This document shows positions 11,501-22,045 of a DNA stretch of 64,000 bases, one piece after another. Where the stretch lies: NCBI GenBank assembly GCA_964036275.1, contig OZ038440.1:2542001-2606000 (forward strand), read 5' to 3'. The notes beneath the pieces are model-generated. The model did not search any database and was not told where the DNA came from. It saw nothing but the letters and a program-made list of their open reading frames with translations. The position numbers were made by a program, and so were the translations under genes. Every line of letters begins with the position of its first letter. Within the stretch, counting starts at the first letter, position 1. This DNA comes from Litoditis marina. Taxonomy: Eukaryota; Nematoda; Chromadorea; Rhabditida; Rhabditidae.

Positions 11501-14500
11501 ACGAATTTTTTTGATCCAACATGATTCGCGTTACACATATATACTGTATTTAATGATAACAAGATTTATAAGATGACAACTGTGTCAGTTTATCAGTTAC
11601 CTGTTCAGCGGCATTTTTAGTATTTTCCTGATTATTCGGTAGACCATCCGTGACCAAAACGACCACCTTTTTGTCACTCGTCTCGTTCTAAAAACTTATT
11701 TCTGTCAGTCTTCATAGTTCGAAACCCAGTTTCAATCAATTAATTAAACAACATTGTTTTCGAGCCGAATTTTTTTCCTCAAACGGCTGAGTGCTTATTG
11801 GAATGGTAAGTTTGAAAATATCAGATCCAATTCCACATCCGGAAAAAGGGAGATTAGCATCCAATTCATATTAGACCCTAAATTTTGGATGTACTACGAA
11901 AAGACCCTTGTCTTTTATGTTCAGTTTCGCGATTCGAGCTCAATTGTGTACTACTTGTATGTCTTTCGTCCGAATTAGGTGCGGCGTCGCTTGATCGTTA
12001 TACTTCTACATATTCTCTGATGATATTGCAGGAATTTAAGTGTTCAATTCGTTTGAAGCTCAGGAGTTACCAGGTGACACCTCCATCATATCCCTTGCTT
12101 TGTCAAGGGCTAAACTAGTGAAGGTAGAACCCCCTGAATTCCAAGAGGGAATTCCCTCTTTGAATTCAGCTTCGGTCCATCAGTCTTTCAACCAAACAGC
12201 ATCAGCCACATAACTCGCGTACTTTGTACCTCTTGTATGACTCCCGTCAAATTTTTTGTGTATGAGCAGCTCAGGAGTTACCAGATGACAAGTTTACCTC
12301 CATCATCTCCCTTGCTTTATCTAAGGCGGCAGCAGTGTTGGTAAGACCCCAGTCATGTTCAGAGGGAATTCCCTCTTTGAATTCAGCTTCGGTCCATCCG
12401 TTTTTCAACCAATCAGCGGCAGTAACAATTCCCGAGAATTTCACAAATCCAACACGACTTGACTTCGGAATCATGGAGGCGGCTGTTTTCAAAAAGTCAA
12501 TCACCTGTAATATAGCATTTCCTGCAGAAACAAATCATGAAAATGGGTTGTGGGACACACTATTATACTATAGGTAATAATAACCGTCACGTAAAGTTAG
12601 CATTCTAATGAGGCATCATGCACTTTGTCAGTGCACGTTTCTGATTTCTGATGTGTTCAACATGTACAAGTGCTTGTGCAATGAACTCACAGTATTGTCG
12701 AAAAATGAGCATTATAAGTATTTTTGAAAATCAATCACTCAGTGGTCTGATCTTTGTAGTTTGATCAGAAACGCGTATTTGGACTACAATATGATTTTCC
12801 TACTAAAAGGAATATATGGCTCGCAAGGTTTTTTTTTCAAATATGGGAAGATCCCCTGTCTCTAACTGCAGAAAAGCGATAGGCACGTTTGGTTCTATGA
12901 AATTACATTCCTTCTCACCCTTAATATTCAGGAAACCTACTGTATCTAGAGGATAATTTCTAAAAGAAAATATTATGAAAATATTTCTAAAAGAAAATAC
13001 TCACTGAAGGCCAGGCACTACCAATTGATCCTGAAGAATCTACGACGAAAATCACAGAAAGACTCTCTACTACGTTTTTACATGGCTCGTCCGGGACACA
13101 GAGATTACCCTGTAGCAGAACAATACACGAAAAGTTAGAGAAGCAGTGATCGACGACGACGACGCACGTAAAAAGATAATTTCTTGCCAACATCACTAAG
13201 AGTTTATAGGTCCCACTTCACAGCTAACTCACACAGTGAACTGTCAGTGACATTTTTGCCTCTGTTATTTGGTTTGGTGCCGTTTTCATAGTATTCATGG
13301 ACATGACACTAGTTTTAAAACTACGACTAGAACACTTTCTGAGTATGGTGTGATTTCGTAGTTGAATCGTACACGAGGTAGCATGATGGAAACGGAAACG
13401 TCGCCACAATAAATATTCCATCATACTACCTCGTGTACGGTTCAACTACAAAATCACACCATATACACAACAATGCCGAGGTTCAAAGAAAGCAGGACTT
13501 GGAAAATACTTTCTGAGTAGTTCAGACTAACTCTTTCATAGTTTTCTCTATTTGGGAAATCCGTGTCGAGAATGTCGGTGTTGCCTGGTTTACACTCGCA
13601 GCCGCACCCTCCTCCGGTTTCAACCGCATCCGGGGGACACATAGCAATGGCATCCTCTGTAGAATAACTCACGTCGAAGGAGTAGGAAGACCAACCAATA
13701 TTCGTTACATTTTCAGTTTCATTTGTTCAACTGACACCAAACAAAACACTAGATCCTACCGGGGCCAACATGAAGGTTGGCATATCGTTTGTTTTCTTAT
13801 TTAGCCGAAACACAAGATCATTCAACCTTTTCATTATCTGTTGAGGTTGAGTTGGACTAAACAACGTTTAGAGGCAAACTGAATTTTTTTTTGAATAGAC
13901 AAATATTGTTCTCACCTGGTTTTCTCTTGCAAATGAATCTTGTCGTGTTGAAATAACATCTAGCGTCGTTAACGACCGCAGTCTTACCACTATAGCCGAT
14001 GCTGTCACCGTTTTGTAGAACATCAGAGACAAGCTGAAAGCAAAGTACGATATTATATAGATCCGGATGTTCAGAACGGTTTGAATTAGCTGTTTTCTAC
14101 GACAGATGTACAGAGAAATTCTATTTTTCGAGTTTTATTTTAGTTTCGTAGAACCGTTGATTTCTTATAGCCTAGTTTTCGATCCTAATCATTATGAAAC
14201 CATTTTAACCTTCAAGTGCCTGTATTCACAAAAGCCATGGATGACCAAAAATCCACAGACTCACGTGTTTTAAAATCGATTAATCGAAAAAAAAAACCGC
14301 ACATCGGCTTCTGAATCCTACTCACAAGTTTGAGAATGGCCTTTTCTCAGGCATGATTCATTTTTGAATTATTTGTATCGTCACATTTTGTATCCGGCGC
14401 CAACGTATCAGAAAAGTATGAACGTTTCAGGATACATTTTTTTCGATTTCGCTAGTTTCACATTCAAAAATAACTTTCCACGTACTTATTTTTCATTTCA

Positions 14501-17500
14501 TAGATATTTATATATATATCCTCCGAATTGACATCTATCTCATTGCACGCGACGCGACTTCGCACGTGCAAAATGTGAAAATGAATGAATTCTGATAAAC
14601 TTTGGGCATCGGGAAAAAAAACGCTAGTGATCACCGTTACCGATCCCCATGTCGTATACTCAATATCAGTCACGAGAAGCGCGTGCACGCGATGTGGCAG
14701 AAATATCAAGTCGAAGGTGTTGTATTCGATCATGCTGATTATGAATAAATATTCCAAACTCGTAATACCTCCTAACCAGCGTGGCCAACCACCCCCTAAT
14801 TCAAAAAATTCATCGTCATGCACGAAGATTGAAAATGTTTGTCGCGTCGCGTGCTGCGTGCGCGCGCTTTACCCGAGTCCGTACCAAGCTCACAACTGAC
14901 GTATGAACACGGAAGATACATCGCGTGACGCATGTATCTGTCGCCGCTACGAAAATGCAATCGATACACATAATTAGAGCGCGTATGGTATTACGAGTTT
15001 GGAATATTTATTCATAATCAGCATGATCGTATGGTGTATCTTATATCCCACAAAAGTCTGAAGACAGCCTTACTAGTCGATCAGTCGCTTTTATCGCGAG
15101 TGACAAATTGTTTGCCACCCACGGTGAGTTGCACTCACCATCATCGTTAATAAGGTCTTTGCAACAAACTTACAATTCCACAATTTTCAATGCCATTGTT
15201 ATTATCGGGTTGGTCAGGCGCCCATTTGTAGCCATTTCCAGTACTTCCGTCAGTCCAGATCCATTCGTTTGATTCGGTTTTCACTAGGCCAATCCAGGGC
15301 TGCGCGGAAAATGGGAATCTACCGTCCAGCTTAGACAGCTCTGAAACGAAGGCTTGCGAACATTGGAAGTATATTCATGGAACAATGTAATAACACAAAC
15401 AGTCACTGTTATTGGATTCGATTAATTAAGTTCATCTCAACATGAGCATCACTGAGAGCTCATTACTTGTCGCCCCATAAACCTGTTTTGGAAAGTAAAG
15501 CCTATATGCTTACCATGCACAAATGTGTTTTCCTCTGGAGTGTTGATAGAAGCGAGATGTCCTCCCAATTTCACACATCTAGCCTCAGCTTCAGAGTGCA
15601 TTCTCGGTTCGCACATGAAATGCTGGAAAGTAAAACGATAATCACACAAGTTGATAAAACTGGGCTCGGAGCTAGACCCGGAACGTTCAAAGGACATGAA
15701 TATTATTGAATAACTATTTCTATGAAAAATTTCTTATGTTGACTTTTTCTATTTTATAGATTATAGTCTTCTTTCAAATAACGATAGATAACTCAGAACC
15801 AGTTCATAAATTGCTTCTGCGTTCAGTTTGGGGTTATTTATTATTATTGATTGGTCAAATTGAACGAGACAAACCAGCGAGATGCTATAGTCTTTCAATC
15901 CTACTGAGACTCCTACAGTAGGATTTGGAAAATTCCAAGCCATTTTGCTCACGTACTTTTGATCGGAGAAATTCAGGACTTCCGTCTTCTCGTTCTCAGG
16001 TAAAGTAAATATGCGAGAGCTTTTTCTATGAACTTTATTTTCAGCTTCACAACAGCCTTCGGGAAGTTTGTAAGGTTACTGTAGGAGTCTCAGTAGGAAT
16101 GGTGTGAACTATATATAGGGTTGGCCCTTTTCACAGCTGTTATGATGTCTGTTGCTTGTACTTCGATCTGGTTGTATTTTGGTCGAAATTCTCTGATCGT
16201 GAGTTTTGGTGTATCGATATCAAACTACAACTCGATTAGAGGAAATCATGTGCACAGTGCTACTCAAAATCGTTTCGACCCTGATACAAGAATACCACCC
16301 AGAAGTTTTCATAACAACAAATATTTTTTGTTCAATAAAACAAAAACTCCTCATACTTTTAGTCAATCGAATAGTCACGTAAAGTTAGCATTCTAATAAG
16401 GCATTACTTTGTAATAGCACGTTTCTGAGTTCTGCTGTGTTTACCATGTTTCACGTGACTGTGCAATTGTGTCACAGTATAGTTCGCTTACCTTGTAGCA
16501 GAATCCGAGTTCCTCTGTTCCACACCATGTTCCGCAGTCGAAGGGAGCTGCAACGACAACTATTGTTTATGACTGCAAAAAAAGATGAATGAGATATGAA
16601 CAAATTTTTGTGCAGTTTTTCCTAGTCAAGGACGGTGGGACATATGGTCGTCGCCAACGGAAAGGGGGAAGGGTACTGTATATCTCACTTTTCGCTGTGT
16701 TCTCACACATGTCTTTGATTACAAAGCTTGACGGTTACGTGCACTAATAGCGCAGTGGTTGGGCCCCGCTTCGAATATTTTGCAGAGAGAGAAATTAAAA
16801 AAATACTTTAGAGAAAGAAATTCATGAATTTGGCACCCACTATACTCCGAAAATGGTTTGGGCAAAGTGTGAGTGAAAATCCATGACACTGTTGTAGTCA
16901 CTTGTTGCCCCACATTTGTTCCATATATGAAAGAAGTCAAATTAGGACACCACTATTCTAAACTATTTTTTTCTGAAAAAAGTATACCCTTCTGGAAACT
17001 TTGTATTACGTTTCGCATTTGTCTTTTGGCACACCCTTGATGTGATACTGCAGTTGAACTAGTTAACTCTGTCTCACCACGTGGTAGTCTACCGTAACCC
17101 AAACCTTATTGAGTGGCATTAGAGCACTTTATATAACTGAAGCGTGAGACGACCGCGACAATATCAGTTTCCACAGTTGTATTTCAGCCTGCGTGTTTTC
17201 AGAACATATGAGTTAAAGCTGAGACAGCAGCTCCCGCCTCAATTTCGACTGAGTTGGCGAAGCCGAGTCACTGAATTCTTCGCGTTGACAGTGTTTAGAA
17301 CAAGAACAAACACTACATCACGTGTGAAACCCCGATGTATAACAGATCTTACCTTTGGTTGTTGTTGTTGTCTTTTTTGTTGTGGGAGCCAATGTTGTTG
17401 GTGCTGTTGTTGTCTTCTTTGTTGTTGGTGGAGACATTTGAGGTACTGCCATCTCAGCAAGGAACAGTCCGAGTAGGACATACCACTGAAGACAAAACAC

Positions 17501-17888
17501 AGATGCATTTGCTAAACTATAAAAACGATTCTGTGAAGGAGCATGCCACGTAAAGTTTTTTGAAGTTCAAGTCAAAAAGGTCGTGGCGCAAAACTTGATT
17601 TACTATTTGAAGAATCGTTTCTTTCATGATCTCTAACAAAGAAAATGTGATTTTCTGGAATCAGCTATGAACAAAGAATCGCACTATTGTTGCTGTATTT
17701 TTTGAGCTGGCCGTTTGAATGCATTGCAGAGTGCCCGCTACACGAATTTTATAATAGAAAATGAAAGTGTATCAACGGTGAGATTGGTACATAGCTATTT
17801 GCCTACCGATGTAAATGTACCGTACTGGTGGTGGTGGTGGTACTGTATTACGAAAAAGTGACAAAACGCTCACCGAGACAGGCAACAT
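2560..17888 (-). CDS. Gene A: secreted tandem CTLD-VWA protein with Ser-Gly repeats
   Basis: The model has 22 exons: 17888-17874, 17485-17353, 16547-16492, 15622-15514, 15340-15174, 14033-13916, 13656-13532, 13109-13005, 12504-12298, 11687-11601, 11355-11227, 10845-10002, 7691-7636, 7435-7327, 6879-6713, 6373-6256, 5758-5634, 5148-5044, 4460-4254, 3926-3816, 3148-3020 and 2634-2560. They total 3297 nt (1098 aa), with phase kept at every join. Domain order is signal peptide (MLPVSWYVLLGLFLAE), Thr/Lys linker, CTLD (WIG, WTDGS, QPDN and VND motifs), Cys-rich exon (CKPGNTDI), VWA with full MIDAS (DSSGS, LTNT, TDG), Ser-Gly repeat exon, Thr linker, then a second CTLD, Cys exon and VWA. The 3' half has no signal peptide, which favours one fused gene over two. 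Weak points: the introns after 11227 and 3020 show GC, not GT, at the donor homologous to genuine GTAAGT sites in gene B, and exon 6373 follows GAG rather than CAG. Two separate genes remain possible. The function is probably extracellular lectin or adhesion; the ligand is unknown. Confidence 0.72.
3329..3759. mobile_element. TATAG-ended MITE, about 430 bp (copy 1)
   Basis: The ends are inverted repeats: TATAGTTCGTTTCACCCATC on the left, and the complement of the same motif on the right (GATGGTTGAAACGAACTATA). The interior shares a block containing GGCGCCCACAAGCAG with the copy at 43246-43672. It lies in a gene A intron. TA-flanked TATAG termini suggest mobilisation by a Tc1/mariner-type transposase. 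Confidence 0.8.
4181..4468. repeat. 288-bp segment identical to 12225-12512
   Basis: Base-by-base reading shows no mismatch between 4181-4468 and 12225-12512 (constant offset 8044), covering the whole 207-nt VWA exon plus about 75 nt of intron. The flanks on both sides diverge at once to ordinary paralogue levels. The abrupt borders suggest recent gene conversion or templated insertion rather than selection. Confidence 0.9.
4575..4725. repeat. GATCAGAGA-type simple repeat
   Basis: Irregular tandem array of TTGATCAGAGA / GATAGAGA units in a gene A intron. Confidence 0.85.
5480..5632. repeat. low-complexity GAGTTTT/TCGAG tract
   Basis: Degenerate array of GAGTTTT, TTTCGAG and AAGATTTTGAG units running up to the gene A Cys-rich exon end at 5634. 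Confidence 0.5.
8220..9100 (-). pseudogene. reverse transcriptase remnant, Penelope-like or related
   Basis: The minus-strand frame from about 9096 to 8506 encodes an RT fragment. It has the catalytic box RYIDDLL at about residues 38-44, then a FLDLDITLTI strand, an NKTDLFKFDV segment, SNI, and a RITRAC...DF helix region. This order resembles the C-terminal RT of Penelope-like elements, though I cannot exclude another class. The 5' part is missing. Downstream, 8345-8220 reads like the 3' tail of such an element (TGATGAGGGCATCC, then CCCGAAATGTCAAGG). It sits in the long gene A intron between 10002 and 7691. Confidence 0.6.
10090..10665 (-). repeat. 120-bp coding tandem repeat (Ser-Gly/acidic, 40 aa)
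   Basis: Nearly five head-to-tail copies with a 120-bp period; the same phrase recurs at 10133, 10253, 10373, 10493 and 10613. Copies are almost identical, differing by a few substitutions. On the minus strand each unit encodes 40 residues with six Ser-Gly dipeptides beside Glu or Asp (ESSGD, NSSGE, ESSGE), plus one Cys. Acidic-SG sites are the classic acceptor context for glycosaminoglycan chains, so a proteoglycan-like role is a reasonable inference. The plus-strand and third-frame open readings here are shadows of this repeat. Confidence 0.9.
12076..12226 (-). pseudogene. degenerate partial copy of VWA exon
   Basis: Just downstream (minus strand) of the intact gene A VWA exon 12504-12298 lies a second, diverged copy of its 3' two-thirds. 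It still reads WWTEAEFKEGIPS and ALDKAR.MMEV, but part of the loop is replaced and the first third of the exon is missing. It ends abruptly at 12226, where the 288-bp segment identical to 4181-4468 begins. It has no convincing acceptor, so I expect it to be skipped or removed as intron. Confidence 0.75.
12225..12512. repeat. 288-bp segment identical to 4181-4468
   Basis: Second copy of the identical tract, holding the functional VWA exon of module 1. On its left it abuts the truncated, older-looking copy of the same exon (12076-12226), so the tract was added beside the resident exon rather than replacing it cleanly. Confidence 0.9.
12587..12700. repeat. dispersed repeat beginning GTCACGTAAAGTTAGC (copy 1)
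   Basis: Shares GTCACGTAAAGTTAGCATTC and then a CACGTTTCTGA..TCTG.TGTGTT block with 16374-16475 and, more weakly, 27477-27580. A short piece also occurs near 18353. No ends can be defined. Confidence 0.6.
13343..13466. repeat. imperfect 50-bp inverted repeat (hairpin)
   Basis: The arms 13343-13390 and 13417-13466 pair almost throughout (GTACACGAGGTAG against CTACCTCGTGTAC), with a loop of about 26 bases. It lies in a gene A intron and is probably a small palindromic element. Confidence 0.85.
14727..15029. repeat. perfect 43-bp inverted repeat, 217-bp spacer
   Basis: 14727-14769 and 14987-15029 are exact reverse complements (CGATCATGCTGATTATGAAT at the outer start). The spacer is rich in CGCG and GTGCAC stretches unlike its surroundings. 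It is located in the gene A intron between 15174 and 14033. Confidence 0.9.
15886..16113. mobile_element. TATAG MITE with GAGACTCCTACAGTA subterminal motif (copy 1)
   Basis: A 228-bp element with inverted ends built on ATCCTACTGAGACTCCTACA and its complement at the right end (TGTAGGAGTCTCAGTAGGAA). It matches 28986-29220 in the same orientation and 30401-30635 reversed. It is located in the gene A intron between 16492 and 15622. Confidence 0.8.
16374..16475. repeat. dispersed repeat beginning GTCACGTAAAGTTAGC (copy 2)
   Basis: Matches 12587-12700, then continues with CATGTTTCACGTGACTGT, which is shared with the copy near 27550. Confidence 0.6.
16643..16844 (+). mobile_element. tRNA-like short element (copy 1)
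   Basis: Starts TATGGTCGTCGCCAACGG and ends TTTGGCACCCACTATA. The interior has GCGCAGTGGTTGGGCCC, an A-box-like stretch, but the B-box region has decayed. It lies in a gene A intron. Confidence 0.7.
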
Positions 17889-17904
17889 TGCTCGAATAAA
17901 TCTC

Positions 17905-18020
17905 AAATCCCATTTCAGTTTATATATACGCAAAATTTTATGGAGGATATCATTTATCGTGAGAAAAACAATAATTTTTATCGAATATTCTTAAACATGA
18001 ATTTGCCTACATTTGCTACT
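17905..18020. repeat. gene A upstream region, duplicated at 18725-18845
   Basis: Shares CATTTCAGT, ATGG.GGATATCATTTATCG, AATATTCTT.AACAT and TTGCCTACATTT in the same order with 18725-18845. It contains the putative gene A promoter. The second copy lacks the TATA-like box. Confidence 0.75.
17918..17927 (-). promoter_or_regulatory. TATA-like box of gene A
   Basis: On the minus strand TATATATAAA lies about 30 bases before the proposed gene A start codon (17888-17886). Spacing to the ATG is short, so the 5' UTR would be only a few bases unless a leader is trans-spliced. Confidence 0.5.
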
Positions 18021-18724
18021 TGAAACAATACAATGAACAATCCACACTCAAAACGTAAAAAGGATAAATGAAAAAGTTGGAGAATCTTTGGAAAATCTCA
18101 GGGGACTGAGCGGTTGAAAACCTTGTACCAAATCTTGCGGTGACGAACTTCGAACAAACTGCTCTCTAAGCACATTTTTTAAGAACTAAACTTGTTCATC
18201 TTTAATCGCTGCCGTGAAGTCGAAAACTTCGATATTCCCTCTTTCTACTATAACGTCATAATTAGGCCCACATTGGATGAATAATGAATTACAGTAGTTC
18301 CGAAATGGAAATTTTTTTTTGGAAGGGTTGCTATACTAGAAGTAAATTGAATAGTCACGTAACGTTGTCATTGACTAACAGACTAACAGTATATTGTTAG
18401 TTTTGAAACTCACATATAACTTTTTTCTGAATCATTCTTGAAGAAGGTAGGTGAAAAATGAAGAACTTTACATGATTCTGATCAACTTTAGGTGTTGAGA
18501 AAAACGTTTTATATGAAAATGGAGAAAATTTAGTGATTTACAAAAAATGACAGTTTTATTGAAGTGAAATATTGCATTACTGTAGACTACCAAATGTGTG
18601 AGTCTGAAGTATGATTCATTTCCAGTCTATGCATAAGATGCGTTTAACGCTCCGAGGTATATATTTCGGGATTGATCACATCGAACCTTGTATCATTCGT
18701 GTTCCGCAATCTTCTCATTAATTC

Positions 18725-18845
18725 CAAATCACATTTCAGTATTCATGTCTGCAATTTTTATGGCGGATATCATTTATCGTGCGATAAATAATAAGTTTTT
18801 ATTGAATATTCTTGAACATTCATTGCCTACATTTCGGTTTGAAAC
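18725..18845. repeat. second copy of gene A upstream region
   Basis: Diverged direct duplicate of 17905-18020, about 820 bp further upstream. No gene start is visible next to it, so it is probably a leftover of a local duplication. Confidence 0.7.
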
Positions 18846-19447
18846 GATACAATAAAAATCCATAATATATATCATTCAAAAAAGTAGCAGCCAGGAGTAA
18901 CTGGCATACGAACTTGGCGACAGTTGGTAATTTTCCCACGACATGCCTGGCTCCGCCCCTTTTTCCCGGCATGCCGTGGGGATTTTTGCAGAAGTACGCA
19001 TGAAGTACGCATGCCGTGCGGACTCTTTTCCAAGTGATACCAAAAAATGCCAGGTCTGTAGACCTGGGTCCAACCAATTTGGGTGCTAAAGTTTACCAAG
19101 GTGTACGTTATAGTGAACGTCTCAGTTGAATTTCATATCTATCTTTCTACCTTTGTAAGTTTATATTTTCCAGCTTAGGTATTTGGATACCTATATATGT
19201 TCATTGGAACTACTCTCAAAGACGTACGAGAATATCGGTCACCCAGAACATGTGACTAATTCACACTTTATGCACAAATGGCAGATACTAACTGAGCCGC
19301 TGTGGTAAGCTGCCTTTGGCGCATTAAATAGATAGCCGCATGTATCTTTTTAATGGATTTTTGCAGTTATCTTATTTGTTGAGGTTGCATCAAGAACGAT
19401 TGTTGACTCAGAAGCCGTAGTGTGCCTTTAGGAGGGATGCACCCAAC

Positions 19448-19651
19448 TATAGTCGTCGCCAACGGAAAGGCCGAAGGTCCAAAGGGTACTGTATGTCTCA
19501 ATTGTCGCTGTGTACGGACGCATGTCTCCGATTCGAGAGCTTACTTGTTGTGTACTCTCACAGCGCAGTGGTTATCGCCCAGCTACAAATCTTTTGCTCA
19601 CAGGTTCGAGTCCGGCAAGGGACACAAATTTCAAAATTCGGCACCCCCTAG
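19448..19651 (+). mobile_element. tRNA-like short element (copy 2)
   Basis: Starts TATAGTCGTCGCCAACGG. It contains GCGCAGTGGTTATCGCCC (A-box-like) and CAGGTTCGAGTCCGGC (B-box-like, GGTTCGANTCC) and ends GGCACCCCCTA. It has no TATAG at the right end. Confidence 0.75.
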
Positions 19652-19780
19652 TCAAAAAAGGGGTCAAACTTCAATCTTCACTTCAAGTTCACTTCTCGCA
19701 CTATGATAGTCAGCGCCTCGTACCAAATCAATGGGAATGAACAAATATGTAAATGTGTGCTATTTAAGAGATTGGGAACA

Positions 19781-20230
19781 TTAGGAGACCGGAACACAAC
19801 CTGAGCAGAGGTTTCGTTTTGGGCTGCTTTTAACTGTGTTGAGATCGGAGAGCACAAATAACTCGTATATTAGTTTGATCAGTCCAAGTGACATTCTCAT
19901 GATACTGCCGCGCGACACGCAACGCGTCCAATCAAAAGTAGGATACAGCAGCTTTACGAGAAACGATATTGCTCTCCGGTCTCCTTTATTAAACATCACA
20001 TTATGATTATGTACAGACGTTATTTCGAACAATATTGAGCACTTTTCTGACAAAAGTTCAAACGCCTGATGTTCTGGGTTGGATAGAAACATGAAGTTAT
20101 GGTTTTTTCCTGGTTCATATTTGTGTTTTCCATCAGTTGAGCTAGAATTTTTTCGCTTTTTAAAGTGTGGTACTGCGAAACATGTGGTGAAATATTTATT
20201 CTCGTTGAAATGAACTACTATGACGCCCAT
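19781..20230 (-). CDS. hypothetical 149-aa open frame
   Basis: This is an uninterrupted minus-strand frame in the gap between genes B and A, starting MGVIVVHFNENKYFTT. It has no domain I recognise, no signal peptide, no paralogue in the window and no obvious splice partners. An opposite-strand frame (20165-20440) overlaps its start. The length is above what neighbouring AT-rich gaps give by chance, but composition gives no further support. It could be a fragment of a decayed gene. Confidence 0.2.
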   Translation of the reverse strand: MGVIVVHFNENKYFTTCFAVPHFKKRKNSSSTDGKHKYEPGKNHNFMFLSNPEHQAFELLSEKCSILFEITSVHNHNVMFNKGDRRAISFLVKLLYPTFDWTRCVSRGSIMRMSLGLIKLIYELFVLSDLNTVKSSPKRNLCSGCVPVS

Positions 20231-22001
20231 TTCTCAGATCAGTTTCTCGTGTTGCCTCCCGACGAACTTTTCTGGAAATTGCCTTTAGTGTCACAAAACT
20301 TTATGTTAACATTCCCGAATATCAGTATCCTACTGATTAAACATAGTGAATACCTCACTTACGAACAGAAATTACAATCAAAAGTATTAAAAAATATTGG
20401 CAACTTTCTCTCTAGTTTTATACCAACTGCTGAATTTTGATATGATCATTCTAAAGTTCGATCTCACCTTCATAGGAGTGTAGAGCAGACTTTTTGCACA
20501 ACGATGACAGATATAATGGAACCTGAATAAAAAATTTGTATTTATTATTTACTTTTCTTCCTCAATTTCCATTATTTTGAATATGTTTTATTTGTTATAA
20601 ATAACTTATGTTCCATGAAGTTATGTTTGGTTGCATACATCAGAACGTTTAGGCATGGAGACTTCAGCAAGGTTCAGCATCAGCTGCATTTGGTGTAGCG
20701 TTGAATCGCATCAACTGCAAGTCCAAATACATGACGTTGCTTCTCATTGCGAACCAACTTTTCTTCCTGTCCTGCATTGGATTCGTAGCCAGAATACTGA
20801 TTTCCGTGGAAGGCCAGATAGGACGCAACACTGGTTTTTGAGCTGCCTGCAAACGTATATAAAATTACATCACTGACAGTTCCGGAAATGATTGAATTGA
20901 CCATATTGTATAAAACACGAAGCGGGCACTGCCCAAAAACGTTTTAGCAAATTGACCAGCCATTTATGTAGCAGCTTCAAAGAGAGAGTGTGCAGGTCAG
21001 AGAGACGCCGACTGCCTGAGCTTTTTTCTGGAGTCAATAACCCACACGCTGTCTCGCATTGATAGCTCAACAATCGCAGTAAATTACGCTAATATTTTCG
21101 AATTCTGAAACTTGCCTGAAAACTTCTTCAAGAAGTTTCAACTGGAATTGCGAGTGTTCAAAACCAATCTAGATGGGGATCAAGTCAGCACTACAACCTA
21201 ACTTGCGACAGCTCCACTCGGCCCACGATTGTGAAACAGGTAGATGGGGAGCCTAGTTACGTCGATCAACAAAATAACAAGTATTTGTAATGTTATTGAA
21301 CGAAACTCAGACAACTGCGTTTGACGAAATACAAAACTGCTCACCCTCAGTACCGGCTTGCCATCTGAAGTAATCTTCCTCAGAAGCGGCGAAGTTGTTC
21401 CATCTTTCACCAAGTGTGGCTCGTCCGATCCAAACATTACCGGTCGCCCCATCCAATCTACTGTCTAGAGCGGCTGAAAACGTTCTGAGCTTGAGTACAG
21501 TTGCTCTTAACTTAGTCGTCTTCATACCACATTTTTCCCGCACTTTTTGTACACACAAAAATGAACCCACTAGCAATATAATGCTAGTTGGTAGTTTTGG
21601 TGGAGCTTTGGAGTTTTGGAGTTTCGGTGGAGCTCCTGGTGGGTTTTGGTGGAGGTGGACAATTGTAAAACAATAAACATTAATGGCACATTTGATTGAT
21701 GAAAGTATGTAGTTTTCGAAGAACACCTACTTATAGCAGTTTGTATGTTCCGATCGTTGTGTGGAACTAAAAGTTGAGAATCCTTGGCGGTGCACGATTG
21801 TTCGGATGTAGTCCACGCCTTTTCTGGAAATAACACAACGTTCGATTCACAGCTACATTGATTTACTTGATTCACATTATGCACCGCCATCACACTAAAA
21901 ACTAAAACAAATTATTCAACTGTAGTGTTTCCACGTTTATTTTGCTGGAGCGTGCGTTCGAATTCATGAAAAAATTCGTTGGTTCATACAGTGAACACAC
22001 T

Positions 22002-22045
22002 ATAGAATAGAATAGAATGTTTATTTGCGATTGAACACGAGTAAC
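22002..22045 (-). repeat. retroelement-like tail with (ATTCT)n
   Basis: The reverse strand reads GTGTTCAATCGCAAATAAAC followed by ATTCTATTCTATTC. The same tail occurs on the plus strand at 44985-45053. A shared end with a pentamer run is typical of non-LTR element 3' tails. Confidence 0.6.

Larger units (their letters stand above)
10002..16547 (-). other. Gene A first CTLD-Cys-VWA module with repeat exon
   Basis: This is the upstream copy of the module, with exon lengths 56-109-167-118-125-105-207-87-129 that match the downstream copy except for one exon. The exon carrying the TDG MIDAS residue is 87 nt here and 111 nt downstream, so the loop after TDGLPN is eight residues shorter. The CTLD has the galactose-type QPDN signature and VND. 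The last exon starts like the downstream terminal exon (LLSSTHMKLVTKKVCDTPP), then continues through about 190 residues of Ser-Gly repeat into a Thr-rich end. That end resembles the Thr linker of exon 2 and finishes at a phase-1 GT donor (10001-10000), as exon 2 does. Confidence 0.72.

Noticed and set aside
17239..17508. Frame starting MHLCFVFSGMSYSD as the gene A start
   Set aside because: It crosses a TTTTGTCTTCAG acceptor and gives no signal peptide; the 17888 start gives a good one in phase.
18820..19099. Overlapping minus-strand frames with PHGMRTS-like repeats
   Set aside because: Three frames are open over the same GC-richer stretch containing repeated GCATGCCG words; this looks like a repeat, not coding sequence.
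19555..19625. Genuine tRNA gene
   Set aside because: A- and B-box-like sequences are present but acceptor and anticodon stems do not pair well, and the same sequence recurs as part of a dispersed element.
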